This document shows positions 1-7,171 of a DNA stretch of 13,500 nt, piece after piece (position 1 is the first letter of the stretch; every line of letters starts with the position of its first letter). The notes under the pieces are model-generated. The model was not told where the DNA came from. It saw only the letters and a list, made by a program, of their open reading frames with translations, and did no database searches. The DNA is taken from NCBI GenBank assembly GCA_029288095.1, contig JARFPW010000173.1, positions 1-13,500 of the forward strand, in the 5' to 3' direction. Both the position numbers and the translations under genes were made by a program. The DNA comes from Gemmatimonadota bacterium (GTDB lineage Bacteria > Gemmatimonadota > Gemmatimonadetes > Palauibacterales > Palauibacteraceae).

Positions 1-839
1 CCCGTGAGACGGATCTGCTCGACCCGGCCAACTCGGTTCAGCGCGTGCATGCTGTCTTCCTTTCGGGGGGGAGCGCATTCGGTCTGGAAACGGCGGGAGG
101 CGTGTCGCGGTATCTCGAGGAACAGGGTATCGGCTACGAGGTGGGAGAGGCGCGTGTTCCCATCGTGAGCGGCGCGATTCTGTTTGACCTGTCCGTAGGC
201 GACTGGACGATTCGCCCGGACGCCGAATGCGGTTACCGGGCCGCAGTGAGCGCGATGTCGGCAAGCGGGCCAGTAGCCGAGGGTAGCGTGGGGGCAGGAG
301 CCGGCGCCACGGTGGGTAAGCTCCTCGGGATGGACCGGGCAATGAAGGGTGGTATCGGTACCGCATCGATCCGCCTCTCCAATGGACTCGTGATCGCGGC
401 GCTCGTGGCGGTCAACGCCGTGGGCGACGTAATCGATCCGGCAACCGGCGAAGTGATCGCGGGTGTCCGATCCGAGGCCGGTGACGAACTCGTGGATGCC
501 CGGAGCATTCTGCGGGAAGGAATCGCCCCGGCGGCCATGCCCGGCAGCAACACGGTCATCGGCGTCGTCGCCACGAATGCGGATCTCACGCAGGCCGAGG
601 CGACGCGGGTTGCCAGGATGTCGCAGGCTGGTCTCGCGCGCACCGTATCGCCGACACACACCCCGGCCGACGGCGATACGATGTTCGCTCTCGCCACCGG
701 CGAGCTGGAGGCGGAGGTCAGCCTTCTGACCATAGGTGCGCTCGCAGCCGACGTCGTGGCTGAGGCGATCCTGCGTGCCGTCTGGTCCGCCGAGGGGATC
801 GACGGTCTCCCGTCCGCCTCGGACCTGAGCAGCCGGTAG
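1..839 (+). CDS. P1 family (DmpA/S58) aminopeptidase, 5' end missing
   Basis: This is an N-terminal-nucleophile peptidase of the DmpA/BapA type, which removes N-terminal D-, beta- or ordinary residues from short peptides after self-cleavage into two chains. The frame stays open from base 3 (RETDLLDPANSVQRVHAV) into the GTG at 45, so 45 is not the true start. The coding region enters from the left edge and roughly the first 40-60 residues of the family are missing. Visible family blocks are LSGGSAFGL, a Gly/Ala-rich GAGAGATVGK loop, GGIGTAS, ALVAVNAVGDV, then SNTVIGVVATNA (Asn-Thr at 549-554, the expected self-cleavage site and nucleophile), and near the C-terminus SPTHTPADGDTMFALATG. The TAG at 837 lies 4 nt before the symporter start, so the two are probably co-transcribed. 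No frameshift is visible. Known members differ widely in substrate, so the exact specificity is open. Confidence 0.9.
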   Translation, partial: RETDLLDPANSVQRVHAVFLSGGSAFGLETAGGVSRYLEEQGIGYEVGEARVPIVSGAILFDLSVGDWTIRPDAECGYRAAVSAMSASGPVAEGSVGAGAGATVGKLLGMDRAMKGGIGTASIRLSNGLVIAALVAVNAVGDVIDPATGEVIAGVRSEAGDELVDARSILREGIAPAAMPGSNTVIGVVATNADLTQAEATRVARMSQAGLARTVSPTHTPADGDTMFALATGELEAEVSLLTIGALAADVVAEAILRAVWSAEGIDGLPSASDLSSR

Positions 840-843
840 TCAT

Positions 844-2274
844 TTGAATCCCACATTGCTGCTGCTGCTCGTTTACGCGGCGGGCCTCGTCCTCCTGGGC
901 CTGTGGATCGGACGACGGGTCGGCGACAGCTCGTCTTTCTTCGTGGCGGGGCGGCGGCTCAGTCCCGGCCTTTTGTGCGCGACCATTCTGGCGGCAAACA
1001 TCGGCGCCGGCTCCACCGTGGGGGCGGCCGGCCTCGGATACGCGAACGGGCTCGCAGCCTGGTGGTGGGTCGGTTCGGCAGCGATCGGAACGGCGATCCT
1101 CGGTGTGTGGATCGGACCGCGCATCTGGAAGATCGCTTCGGAGCGCGGCCTGTACACGGTGGGCGACTACCTGGAGTTGCGGTACGGCCCTTCGGTGAGG
1201 GCCGTCGTGGCCGGCATCATGTGGATCGCGACGCTGGCGATCCTCGCAGGGCAGTTGATCGCCGCTGCCTGGATTCTGGATGTCGTCGCCGGCATCCCGA
1301 AGCCGATCGGCTGCCTGATCGCAGGTGGCGTGATGACGGCCTATTTCACGGCGGGCGGACTGCTCAGCTCGGCATGGATCAACGCCGTGCAACTGACGGT
1401 CCTGCTGGCCGGCCTCCTCCTGTCCCTGCCGATTGCTCTCCAGGGCGTGGGCGGATGGAATGCGATCGTCGAGTCGGCGGCGAGCGCCGCTCCCGACTAC
1501 TTCGGTTTCATGTCCGGCGGTGGTTCGAGCTGGATGTACCTGTTTCTGCTTGCACCTGCGTTCATCGTGTCGCCGGGGCTGATCCAGAAGGTGTATGGAG
1601 GCCGAGACGTGCGCGCCGTGCGCATCGGCGTGATCGCCAGTGCGATTGCTCTGGGGCTGTTCGCCATCGTCCCGCCAGTGTTCGGGATGATCGCTCACGC
1701 GATGGACCCCGGACTCGCCAATCCGGAGCTGGCACTGCCCGTCGTGTTTGCAGAGGGCGTTCCACTCGCCGTGGGGGCTCTGGCGCTCGCCGCCGTGTTT
1801 TCGGCGGAGATCAGCTCCGCGGACGCCATCCTGTTCATGCTGTCCACGTCACTGGCGGAGGATATCTACAAACGGTTCGTCCGTCCGGACGCGACCGATC
1901 GAGAGGTGCTGCGGATGGCGCGGATGGCTGCGGTCGCCGGGGGCGGGTTCGGGGTGGCGCTGGCGATCGCCCTGCCGTCGGTGATCGGTTCGCTCAGCGT
2001 GTTCTATACGCTGCTGTCGGTGAGCCTGTTTGTCCCGGTGGTGGCCGGACTCTACACGCGCAGGCCGGGAACCCCGGCGGCCCTCGCCGCGATGGCCGGG
2101 GGGGTCGCCGGGGTCGCCGCCGTCAGGCTCGGGGCGCTCCCCGCCGGCGGCTGGACGACACCCTACACCGTGGGCCTGGCCGCCGCCGCAGTCTGCTTCG
2201 TCGTGGGCACGCTACTCAGCCCAGCGCGCACTCGTTCTTCCCCGCCTCCAGAACTTCCGCCTGCTTCGCGGTAA
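844..2274 (+). CDS. Sodium:solute symporter (SSS family) permease
   Basis: A 476-residue inner-membrane transporter of the SSS family (PutP/vSGLT relatives), which imports a small organic solute with Na+. Hydrophobic segments run the whole length and fit about 12-13 helices. The first helix (about 3-22) is followed by the typical DSSSFFVAGR motif. The ILAANIGAGSTVG stretch (about 48-60) matches the conserved second-helix region. FSAEISSAD (319-327) matches the Na2-site helix, with Ser324 and Ser325 where the family coordinates sodium, and the usual LAEDIYKRF follows. The start is TTG at 844, chosen because it gives a complete first helix; no strong Shine-Dalgarno precedes it, so it may depend on coupling to the peptidase 4 nt upstream. 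The last 59 bp overlap the 3' end of the opposite-strand fusion gene. The substrate cannot be told from sequence; the peptidase neighbour suggests amino acids or small peptides. Confidence 0.9.
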   Translation: MNPTLLLLLVYAAGLVLLGLWIGRRVGDSSSFFVAGRRLSPGLLCATILAANIGAGSTVGAAGLGYANGLAAWWWVGSAAIGTAILGVWIGPRIWKIASERGLYTVGDYLELRYGPSVRAVVAGIMWIATLAILAGQLIAAAWILDVVAGIPKPIGCLIAGGVMTAYFTAGGLLSSAWINAVQLTVLLAGLLLSLPIALQGVGGWNAIVESAASAAPDYFGFMSGGGSSWMYLFLLAPAFIVSPGLIQKVYGGRDVRAVRIGVIASAIALGLFAIVPPVFGMIAHAMDPGLANPELALPVVFAEGVPLAVGALALAAVFSAEISSADAILFMLSTSLAEDIYKRFVRPDATDREVLRMARMAAVAGGGFGVALAIALPSVIGSLSVFYTLLSVSLFVPVVAGLYTRRPGTPAALAAMAGGVAGVAAVRLGALPAGGWTTPYTVGLAAAAVCFVVGTLLSPARTRSSPPPELPPASR

Positions 2275-3358
2275 CGACCGCCAACCCCACGTTGATGGCC
2301 TTGATCGTCCGATAGGCCTCAGGGGGTGTCGATACTCCCGCATTCACGAGGGCCCTGAATTCCGCTTCGTCCGTGATCTGCATCGCGTGGTTTGACGCGA
2401 GCAGATCCTCGAGCGTGCGCCCCACCGACAGGTCCGGATTCCGCTCCGCATCGGTGCCGTAGTGGGCCGGATAAATGACGGCTCCGCGTGGCCAGGTATC
2501 GCGCGCCGCGTTCAGGCTGGCCCACAAGTCTCCCGTCCAGGCCTCGGTCCGGCCGGCAAGATCCGGTCGTCCGATCGACCCGACGAACAGGAAGTCGCCG
2601 GTGAGCACGGCCTCATCCCCCAGCATGAAGCACACGCTGCCCAGCGTATGGCCCGGCGTGTGGCGCACGGTGACGGCGGATCCGCCGACCTGGATCACGT
2701 CTCCGTCAGCAACCGGAGTGAATTCGATGACGCCGGGCGTTTCGTCGTAGGGATACACGGCGTCGCCCGGGTGCAGGTAGTACGGTACACCAAGCGCCGC
2801 CGACAACGCGGGTCCGCCGCTGATGTAGTCGGCATGGACGTGCGTATCGGCGACTCCGATCAGACGGGCCCCCGCGTCCTCCGCGGCCGCGGCCCAGGCC
2901 TGCCAGTCGCGCGACGGATCGACGGCGAGCGCCTCGTCGCCTCGAACGATTAGATAGCCGAGCGAACCCTTGCCGATGCGGTCGAACTGGACCAGGCGGT
3001 CGAAGCCGGCCGGGGCGGGCAACTGCCTCTGCCGCAGCATATCCATCCAGGCTGCCACACCCCCACGCAACGACAGGGCATTGAAGCCCTTGGCGGTCAG
3101 GAAGCTCGCCACTCTCAGGCTCGCGTTACCGTGACCGCACACCACCGCAACGCGCGTCGCCGGGTCGATGCCGACCTGTGTCGGATCTTCCAGGCTCATG
3201 ATCGTCGAACCGGTCTCGTTCACGAAGTTCGGCGCTTCCACCGTACCCGCGGCGAGACGGTGCGCAGCCCGCACGTCGAGCACCTGGATGTTCTCGCCCC
3301 CTTCCAGGCTGTCGGCGAGTTGCGTCGGCGTCATCTCCAGTCCTTCCCTGTTCAGCAT
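2216..3358 (-). CDS. Rhodanese-MBL fold fusion, persulfide dioxygenase-like
   Basis: A 380-residue cytoplasmic fusion with no signal peptide. Residues about 10-110 form a rhodanese domain: VLDVR at 26-30 and the sulfur-accepting loop CGHGNAS with Cys74. Residues about 115-380 form a metallo-beta-lactamase domain: THVHADY (His173, His175, Asp177), HTPGHTLGS (His237), TGDFLF (Asp255) and PAHYG (His299). His173, His237 and Asp255 match the iron ligands of ETHE1-type persulfide dioxygenases, which oxidise glutathione persulfide to sulfite. The rhodanese half probably passes sulfane sulfur to or from this site. The sixth position of the HxHxDH motif is Tyr178 rather than His, consistent with a one-metal site. 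The start is ATG 3358, fixed by an AGGAGG 8 nt upstream; the frame is open further upstream but that is not used. It lies 2 nt after the M24 peptidase stop, so the two form an operon. It could also be annotated simply as an MBL-fold hydrolase. Confidence 0.9.
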   Translation of the reverse strand: MLNREGLEMTPTQLADSLEGGENIQVLDVRAAHRLAAGTVEAPNFVNETGSTIMSLEDPTQVGIDPATRVAVVCGHGNASLRVASFLTAKGFNALSLRGGVAAWMDMLRQRQLPAPAGFDRLVQFDRIGKGSLGYLIVRGDEALAVDPSRDWQAWAAAAEDAGARLIGVADTHVHADYISGGPALSAALGVPYYLHPGDAVYPYDETPGVIEFTPVADGDVIQVGGSAVTVRHTPGHTLGSVCFMLGDEAVLTGDFLFVGSIGRPDLAGRTEAWTGDLWASLNAARDTWPRGAVIYPAHYGTDAERNPDLSVGRTLEDLLASNHAMQITDEAEFRALVNAGVSTPPEAYRTIKAINVGLAVVTAKQAEVLEAGKNECALG

Positions 3359-3360
3359 CC

Positions 3361-4803
3361 CTAGAGCCTCCTGTCGGCAGCTTCGGCCATCACGTTCTCC
3401 ACGTCGTCGGGGTCCTTCGGAATCGCAGGGCCGAGTACGCGGTATGCGTCGTCCGTCACGAGGACGTCGTCCTCGATCCGGATGCCTCCGAACCCCTGCC
3501 ACGATTGCAGCTCGTCGTAATCGATGAAAGCCGCGCATGTCCCGTCAGACCGCCAGCGTTGAATGAGCTCCGGAATGAAGTAGGCACCGGGTTCGACGGT
3601 CACCACCCAGCCCGGGGCCAGCGGCCGCGCGAGACGCAGCGACGACAGACCGAATTGCGTGCTTCGCTCGAATCCGTCTCCATAGCCGACCAGGTTCTCG
3701 TCGATCGCTTCCCCGTCGTGGACGTCGACACCCATCATGTGGCCCAGGCCATGGGGCATGAACAGGGCGTGCGCGCCGGCCGCGACCGCCTCGTCCGGAT
3801 CTCCCTTCATCAAACCGATGTCGGTAAGGGCGCGCGCGATCTCCCGAGCAGCCACTAGATGGACATCCCGGAACGGCACGCCCGGTTTCATCGCTTCGAT
3901 GGCGGCCAACTGGGCACCCAACACGGCTTCGTACACGGATCGCTGCCGAGCGTCGAACCTGCCTGACACGGGAAGCGTTCGAGTGATATCGCTGCAGTAC
4001 CCGGTGTCGGTCACGGCGCCCGAGTCATGCACGACCAGATCCCCCTCCTCCATCTGGTTGGTCCACGTGTGATTGTGCAGCACCTCTCCGTGAACAGAGA
4101 AGATGATCGGGAACGAGACGTCCCCGCCGGCTGCCAGCGCTTCGCCGCGGACGCGACCGGCCACTTCGCGCTCCCACAAACCGGGGCGGACGGTGCGCAT
4201 GGCGAGCAGGTGCATGTCGCGGCTGACGCCGACGGCTCGCTCGATCTCCGCGATTTCCAGCTCCGATTTGACGAGTCGCTGGGCCAACACTGCCGCCATC
4301 AACTCCCGATCGGCCCGCTCATCGACCTTGCCGGCCGGAATCCCGAGCAGTCTCTCGAAGCCCAACCGATTCTCGGGGCGGTATTGGGGTAGATAGCGGA
4401 CATCGCGGCCTGCATCGACTTCGGCCTCGAGGTAGTCGATGAGCAACGCCGGCGGCGATGTCTGGCCGACTCCGACGGACGCCGCGAGGTCGCGAAACGA
4501 GGGCTGGGGTCCGGTCCAGATGACGTCGTCGATTGTCGGCTCGTGGCCGAACAACGTCGCCTCGGAAGTGTTCGCGTCGATCGTTCCCACGAGGCCCGGA
4601 ATGTTCAGGCCGAAGTAGTATCTGAAGGATCCGTCTTGCCTGAACCCGTAATAGTTCTCGGCATAGTTCATCGGGCTCAGTTCGTTGCCCGGCAGCAGAA
4701 TCAGGCCGTCGCCGACCTGCTCTGCGAGTCGGGCCCGCCGCTCGGCAAATACCGCCCCATCGATCACGTCGATCGCTCCTGGTTCGAGTGGTTCCGACGT
4801 CAT
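3361..4803 (-). CDS. M24B family metallopeptidase (Xaa-Pro aminopeptidase/prolidase type)
   Basis: A 480-residue cytoplasmic peptidase that cuts the bond before proline in peptides or dipeptides. Residues about 10-175 look like the aminopeptidase P N-terminal domain (LLPGNE, FRQDGSFRYYFGL). Residues about 190-470 form the pitta-bread catalytic domain. All five metal ligands are present: Asp260 (VHDSGA), Asp272 (CSDITRT), His355 (PHGLGHMMG), Glu404 (VEPGAY) and Glu444 (IRIEDD). His332-like upstream substrate histidines also appear (EVLHNHTW). The length fits aminopeptidase P better than methionine aminopeptidase. ATG 4803 is chosen because the domain begins soon after; the open frame continues to 5115 but would run through the diverging oxidoreductase gene. 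Only a weak GAG-type ribosome site precedes it. It heads an operon with the rhodanese-MBL gene. Exact specificity (prolidase or aminopeptidase P) is unresolved. Confidence 0.93.
   Translation of the reverse strand: MTSEPLEPGAIDVIDGAVFAERRARLAEQVGDGLILLPGNELSPMNYAENYYGFRQDGSFRYYFGLNIPGLVGTIDANTSEATLFGHEPTIDDVIWTGPQPSFRDLAASVGVGQTSPPALLIDYLEAEVDAGRDVRYLPQYRPENRLGFERLLGIPAGKVDERADRELMAAVLAQRLVKSELEIAEIERAVGVSRDMHLLAMRTVRPGLWEREVAGRVRGEALAAGGDVSFPIIFSVHGEVLHNHTWTNQMEEGDLVVHDSGAVTDTGYCSDITRTLPVSGRFDARQRSVYEAVLGAQLAAIEAMKPGVPFRDVHLVAAREIARALTDIGLMKGDPDEAVAAGAHALFMPHGLGHMMGVDVHDGEAIDENLVGYGDGFERSTQFGLSSLRLARPLAPGWVVTVEPGAYFIPELIQRWRSDGTCAAFIDYDELQSWQGFGGIRIEDDVLVTDDAYRVLGPAIPKDPDDVENVMAEAADRRL
3367..3372 (-). 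promoter_or_regulatory. Shine-Dalgarno of the rhodanese-MBL gene
   Basis: On the minus strand these bases read AGGAGG, 8 nt before the ATG at 3358. They lie inside the last codons of the M24 peptidase gene. They decide the start against a longer in-frame extension reaching 3538 and against the inner ATG at 3334. Confidence 0.8.
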
Positions 4804-4840
4804 TCTACTCAATTGCCGCACCGGGATATAGGTTTCGCAT

Positions 4841-6121
4841 ATGATTCCCGTTCGGCCCAACGATGCCCGAGAATCGGCGCCTGTCGTCATCGTGGGCGGC
4901 GGTGTGATCGGAGTGTGTTGCGCGTTCGCCCTCGCGCGGCGGGGCACGCCCGTGCTGGTTCTCGAGAGAGACGAGATCGGCGGCGCGGCTTCGTTCGGAA
5001 ACGCGGGCACCGTCTCCCCCGGACACGCTCCGATCAACGCGCCGGGAAGGTGGCGCGAGCTGGTTCGGTCCATGATCGATCCCCTCAGTCCGCTGTACAT
5101 CTCGCCACGTGTCACTCCGGGGCTGGCACGCTGGCTGTGGGCTTTCGCGCGTCATTGCAATGCCGCGCACGTCGAGCACTGCCGCGACGTCATGGCGCCG
5201 TTCGCGCGCCCCAGCCCGGATCTGCACGACGAGATCGCGGCGGACGGGCCTCCCGGCCTTGGCTATCGGGCGGATGGCTACGTCGAGGTGTTTCGGACGT
5301 CCGCCGGCCGAGAGATGGCGACCCACGAGGCGGACTACGCGCGCCGGCTCGGTTTCAGTCCGCGCGCTCTCGACGCTCGTGAACTGGCGGCGCTCGAGCC
5401 GTCGATGACCGACTCGGTGCTGGGTGGATACCAGCACGACGAGGGGCGCACGATGGATCCGTTCCGATTCGTCGAACACGTGGCGGACCTGGCCGAACGC
5501 CACGGCGCTGTCGTTCGCGTGGGAGTAGAGGTCGATGAGGTGCTGATCCGGCAGGGGCGAGCGGTCGGTGTGCGGACGGCGACTGGAGAACGCATCGAGG
5601 CCGCGACTGTCGTGTTGGCCACCGGGGCGTACAGCCCGGACCTCTACCGGCGGCTCGGCTGCCCGCTACCGATCCAACCCGCCAAGGGATACCACGTCGA
5701 TCTGGGGGGCGCGGAGGGGGCGGCCCCGGATGTGGGTCACCCGTGTCTGCTCGTCGAACGGGCGGTGTTCTGTACGCCGCTGCCCGACCGGTTGCGTCTC
5801 GCAGGGACGCTCGAGTTCTCGGGCCTGAACCACGACCTGCGGCGGCCGCGGCTCGAGCAGCTGACGCGCAGCGCGGCGGACTACCTGAGTGGGATCAACG
5901 GTGCGCCCGTCACCTCGGAATGGTGCGGGTTGCGGCCATGTACGCCCGACGGGCTGCCGGCCGTCGGGCCGCTGCCCGGTTCGGAAGGCGTGTTCGCCGC
6001 GACCGGGCATGCCATGCTGGGACTGACATTCGGCCCCGCGACCGGCGAGGCCCTCGCCGACCTCATCCTCACCGGCCGGTCCGACTCCCTGGCGGGCCTG
6101 GATCCGGCCCGGTTTCGCTAG
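4841..6121 (+). CDS. DadA-like FAD-dependent D-amino acid dehydrogenase/oxidoreductase
   Basis: A 426-residue DAO-superfamily flavoprotein that oxidatively deaminates an amino or imino acid and passes electrons to a membrane acceptor rather than oxygen. The N-terminal Rossmann fold is clear: GGGVIG at 19-24 and the ribose-binding Glu42 at the end of VLVLE. ASFGNAGTVSPGH is the DadA signature that follows. The middle holds the substrate domain with RWLWAFARHCN. The C-terminus has GLRPCTPDGLPAVGP and ATGHAMLGLTFGPATG, the second FAD-contact block of DadA. No signal peptide is visible. ATG 4841 gives a short 14-residue lead before the first beta strand; the ribosome site is weak. It diverges from the M24 gene across 37 bp. 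Substrate candidates are D-amino acids, sarcosine-like compounds or D-hydroxyproline; the proline-peptidase neighbour makes an imino acid attractive, but this is inference. Confidence 0.88.
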   Translation: MIPVRPNDARESAPVVIVGGGVIGVCCAFALARRGTPVLVLERDEIGGAASFGNAGTVSPGHAPINAPGRWRELVRSMIDPLSPLYISPRVTPGLARWLWAFARHCNAAHVEHCRDVMAPFARPSPDLHDEIAADGPPGLGYRADGYVEVFRTSAGREMATHEADYARRLGFSPRALDARELAALEPSMTDSVLGGYQHDEGRTMDPFRFVEHVADLAERHGAVVRVGVEVDEVLIRQGRAVGVRTATGERIEAATVVLATGAYSPDLYRRLGCPLPIQPAKGYHVDLGGAEGAAPDVGHPCLLVERAVFCTPLPDRLRLAGTLEFSGLNHDLRRPRLEQLTRSAADYLSGINGAPVTSEWCGLRPCTPDGLPAVGPLPGSEGVFAATGHAMLGLTFGPATGEALADLILTGRSDSLAGLDPARFR

Positions 6122-6123
6122 AT

Positions 6124-6143
6124 CCCGGACTCCCTCATCCGGG
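6124..6143. terminator. Small hairpin between convergent genes, possible terminator
   Basis: CCCGGA (6124-6129) and TCCGGG (6138-6143) are perfect inverted repeats around an 8-nt loop. They sit in the 13-bp gap between two convergent stop codons and run into the end of the lipoprotein gene. There is no T-run on either side, so this is only a weak candidate for a two-way terminator. Confidence 0.3.
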
Positions 6144-7088
6144 CAGCGGCGCCAGCAACACCTGGTTGGTCGACAGGCCCGGGATCAACAGCCGATTGCG
6201 GCCCCGATCGATGCCGATATCGGCCGGAGATTCGACGTTCTTCGCCACCGCCGACGCGGACCCGTTGGGTCTCAGCAAGTAGACGGTCTGGGTATCCCAA
6301 TCGGAGACCAGCAGCTCTCCGCCATCCAGGGCAACGACGCCGTCCAGGTTCATCCCCGGCAGCTCGGGCAGATCGGCGCGCGTCCCGCCAATCACGGAGA
6401 AGATCACTCCGGTGCCGTACGTGACTCCGTAGACGCGTCCGTCCCGTGCGGCGAGACCGTTGATCCGGGTGACGTCACCGGCGTCGAGCGTGCTGTGCGC
6501 GCCGTCCGGGCCGAACACGTGAATTGCGGCTGATCCGGTATCTTCCAGGCCGGACTCGCTGAATCGGACACCCATGTCGCTCACGAACACGCTGCCGTCG
6601 GCAGCTACCGCGACGTCGTTGAGGAACGACGACCCGTCTACCGGCCACTCGCCGATCGGCTCACCGGATTCGCGGTCGAACAGCCTGACCACGTCGATGT
6701 CCGTCACGATCAACGTGTCGCCGTTGAGACCCATGCCCTTGGGTGCGTGGAGAGTCACGTCGTCGGCCGCGCCGTCGATCCACCTCAGGTCGGAAATCGT
6801 ACCGTCCGGAGCGAGCCGCGAGATGAAACCGTTATCATCGACGTCGAGCCCCCCACCATTGATGTTGGATACGAGGTAGACGTCGAGCTGCGCGTCATGC
6901 AACACCGACTCGGGGGCGGAGAATCCGCTGACGATGATACCGTCGGTCGTGGTTTCGGTGGTGCCGGCCGGCAGGGCGGCTTCAGCTTCCGGTTCCTGGG
7001 TGCGGACTTCGGATTCACCACCGTCGCTGCACGCGGCGCCGACAATCAGCAGCAGGCAAACCAGGCTCATACGAAGGTCTGAATGCAT
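6135..7088 (-). CDS. Beta-propeller (SMP-30/NHL-like) lipoprotein
   Basis: A 317-residue exported lipoprotein. The signal sequence MHSDLRMSLVCLLLIVGAAC ends in a VGAAC-type lipobox with Cys20 as the lipid site, followed by an acidic, disordered linker. The rest is a series of propeller-blade repeats, such as NDVAVAADGSVFVSD, NGLAARDGRVYGVTYG, LDGVVALDGGELLVSD and ADIGIDRGRNRLLIPG. These resemble the SMP-30/gluconolactonase/YncE fold and include possible metal-binding Glu (PESVLHD), Asn (NDV) and Asp (LDG) positions. It may be a periplasmic or surface lactonase, or only a binding scaffold; I cannot assign a substrate. ATG 7088 is chosen for its GGGAG ribosome site 7 nt upstream and because it gives a good lipoprotein signal; an earlier in-frame start at 7118 would bury that signal. 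It converges with the DadA-like gene and diverges from pdxH. Confidence 0.78.
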   Translation of the reverse strand: MHSDLRMSLVCLLLIVGAACSDGGESEVRTQEPEAEAALPAGTTETTTDGIIVSGFSAPESVLHDAQLDVYLVSNINGGGLDVDDNGFISRLAPDGTISDLRWIDGAADDVTLHAPKGMGLNGDTLIVTDIDVVRLFDRESGEPIGEWPVDGSSFLNDVAVAADGSVFVSDMGVRFSESGLEDTGSAAIHVFGPDGAHSTLDAGDVTRINGLAARDGRVYGVTYGTGVIFSVIGGTRADLPELPGMNLDGVVALDGGELLVSDWDTQTVYLLRPNGSASAVAKNVESPADIGIDRGRNRLLIPGLSTNQVLLAPLPG

Positions 7089-7095
7089 GTCGTTT

Positions 7096-7100
7096 CTCCC
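7096..7100 (-). promoter_or_regulatory. Shine-Dalgarno fixing the propeller lipoprotein start
   Basis: On the minus strand these bases read GGGAG, 7 nt before the ATG at 7088. They favour that ATG over the one at 7118. Confidence 0.6.
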
Positions 7101-7130
7101 GTCCCTATACTGGTCCACCCGACCACAATA

Positions 7131-7143
7131 GCGGAACTTCCGC
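7131..7143. promoter_or_regulatory. 13-bp palindrome between divergent genes, possible operator
   Basis: GCGGAA-C-TTCCGC is a perfect palindrome with a one-base centre. It lies in the 83-bp gap between the divergent lipoprotein and pdxH genes, with its right edge 28 bp before the pdxH ATG. Its place and symmetry fit a dimeric repressor site for either gene. No family consensus is recognised. Confidence 0.3.
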
Positions 7144-7171
7144 GGCGGCTAGATCCGGAGGGTCAGGCGAA

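Noticed and set aside
718..1698. Long open frame (326 codons) on the minus strand opposite the symporter
   Set aside because: Its composition is charged, His/Arg/Gln-rich and low in hydrophobics, as expected for the reverse frame of a GC-rich membrane protein gene; no domain is visible.
903..2315. Second long + frame (470 codons) overlapping the symporter
   Set aside because: It is Arg/Gly/Asp-rich with no family motif, while the overlapping frame is a clear SSS transporter.
3359..3538. Upstream extension of the rhodanese-MBL frame
   Set aside because: It lies inside the M24 gene, is Arg-rich without fold, and a perfect AGGAGG supports the ATG at 3358.
4804..5115. Upstream extension of the M24 peptidase frame
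   Set aside because: It would run through the start of the diverging oxidoreductase and adds no recognisable domain; the peptidase fold begins after ATG 4803.
7133..7164. GGAACTT followed by GTC ahead of pdxH as an ECF promoter
   Set aside because: The spacing of 22 nt between GGAACTT and GTC is too long, and the GGAACTT is part of the perfect palindrome.
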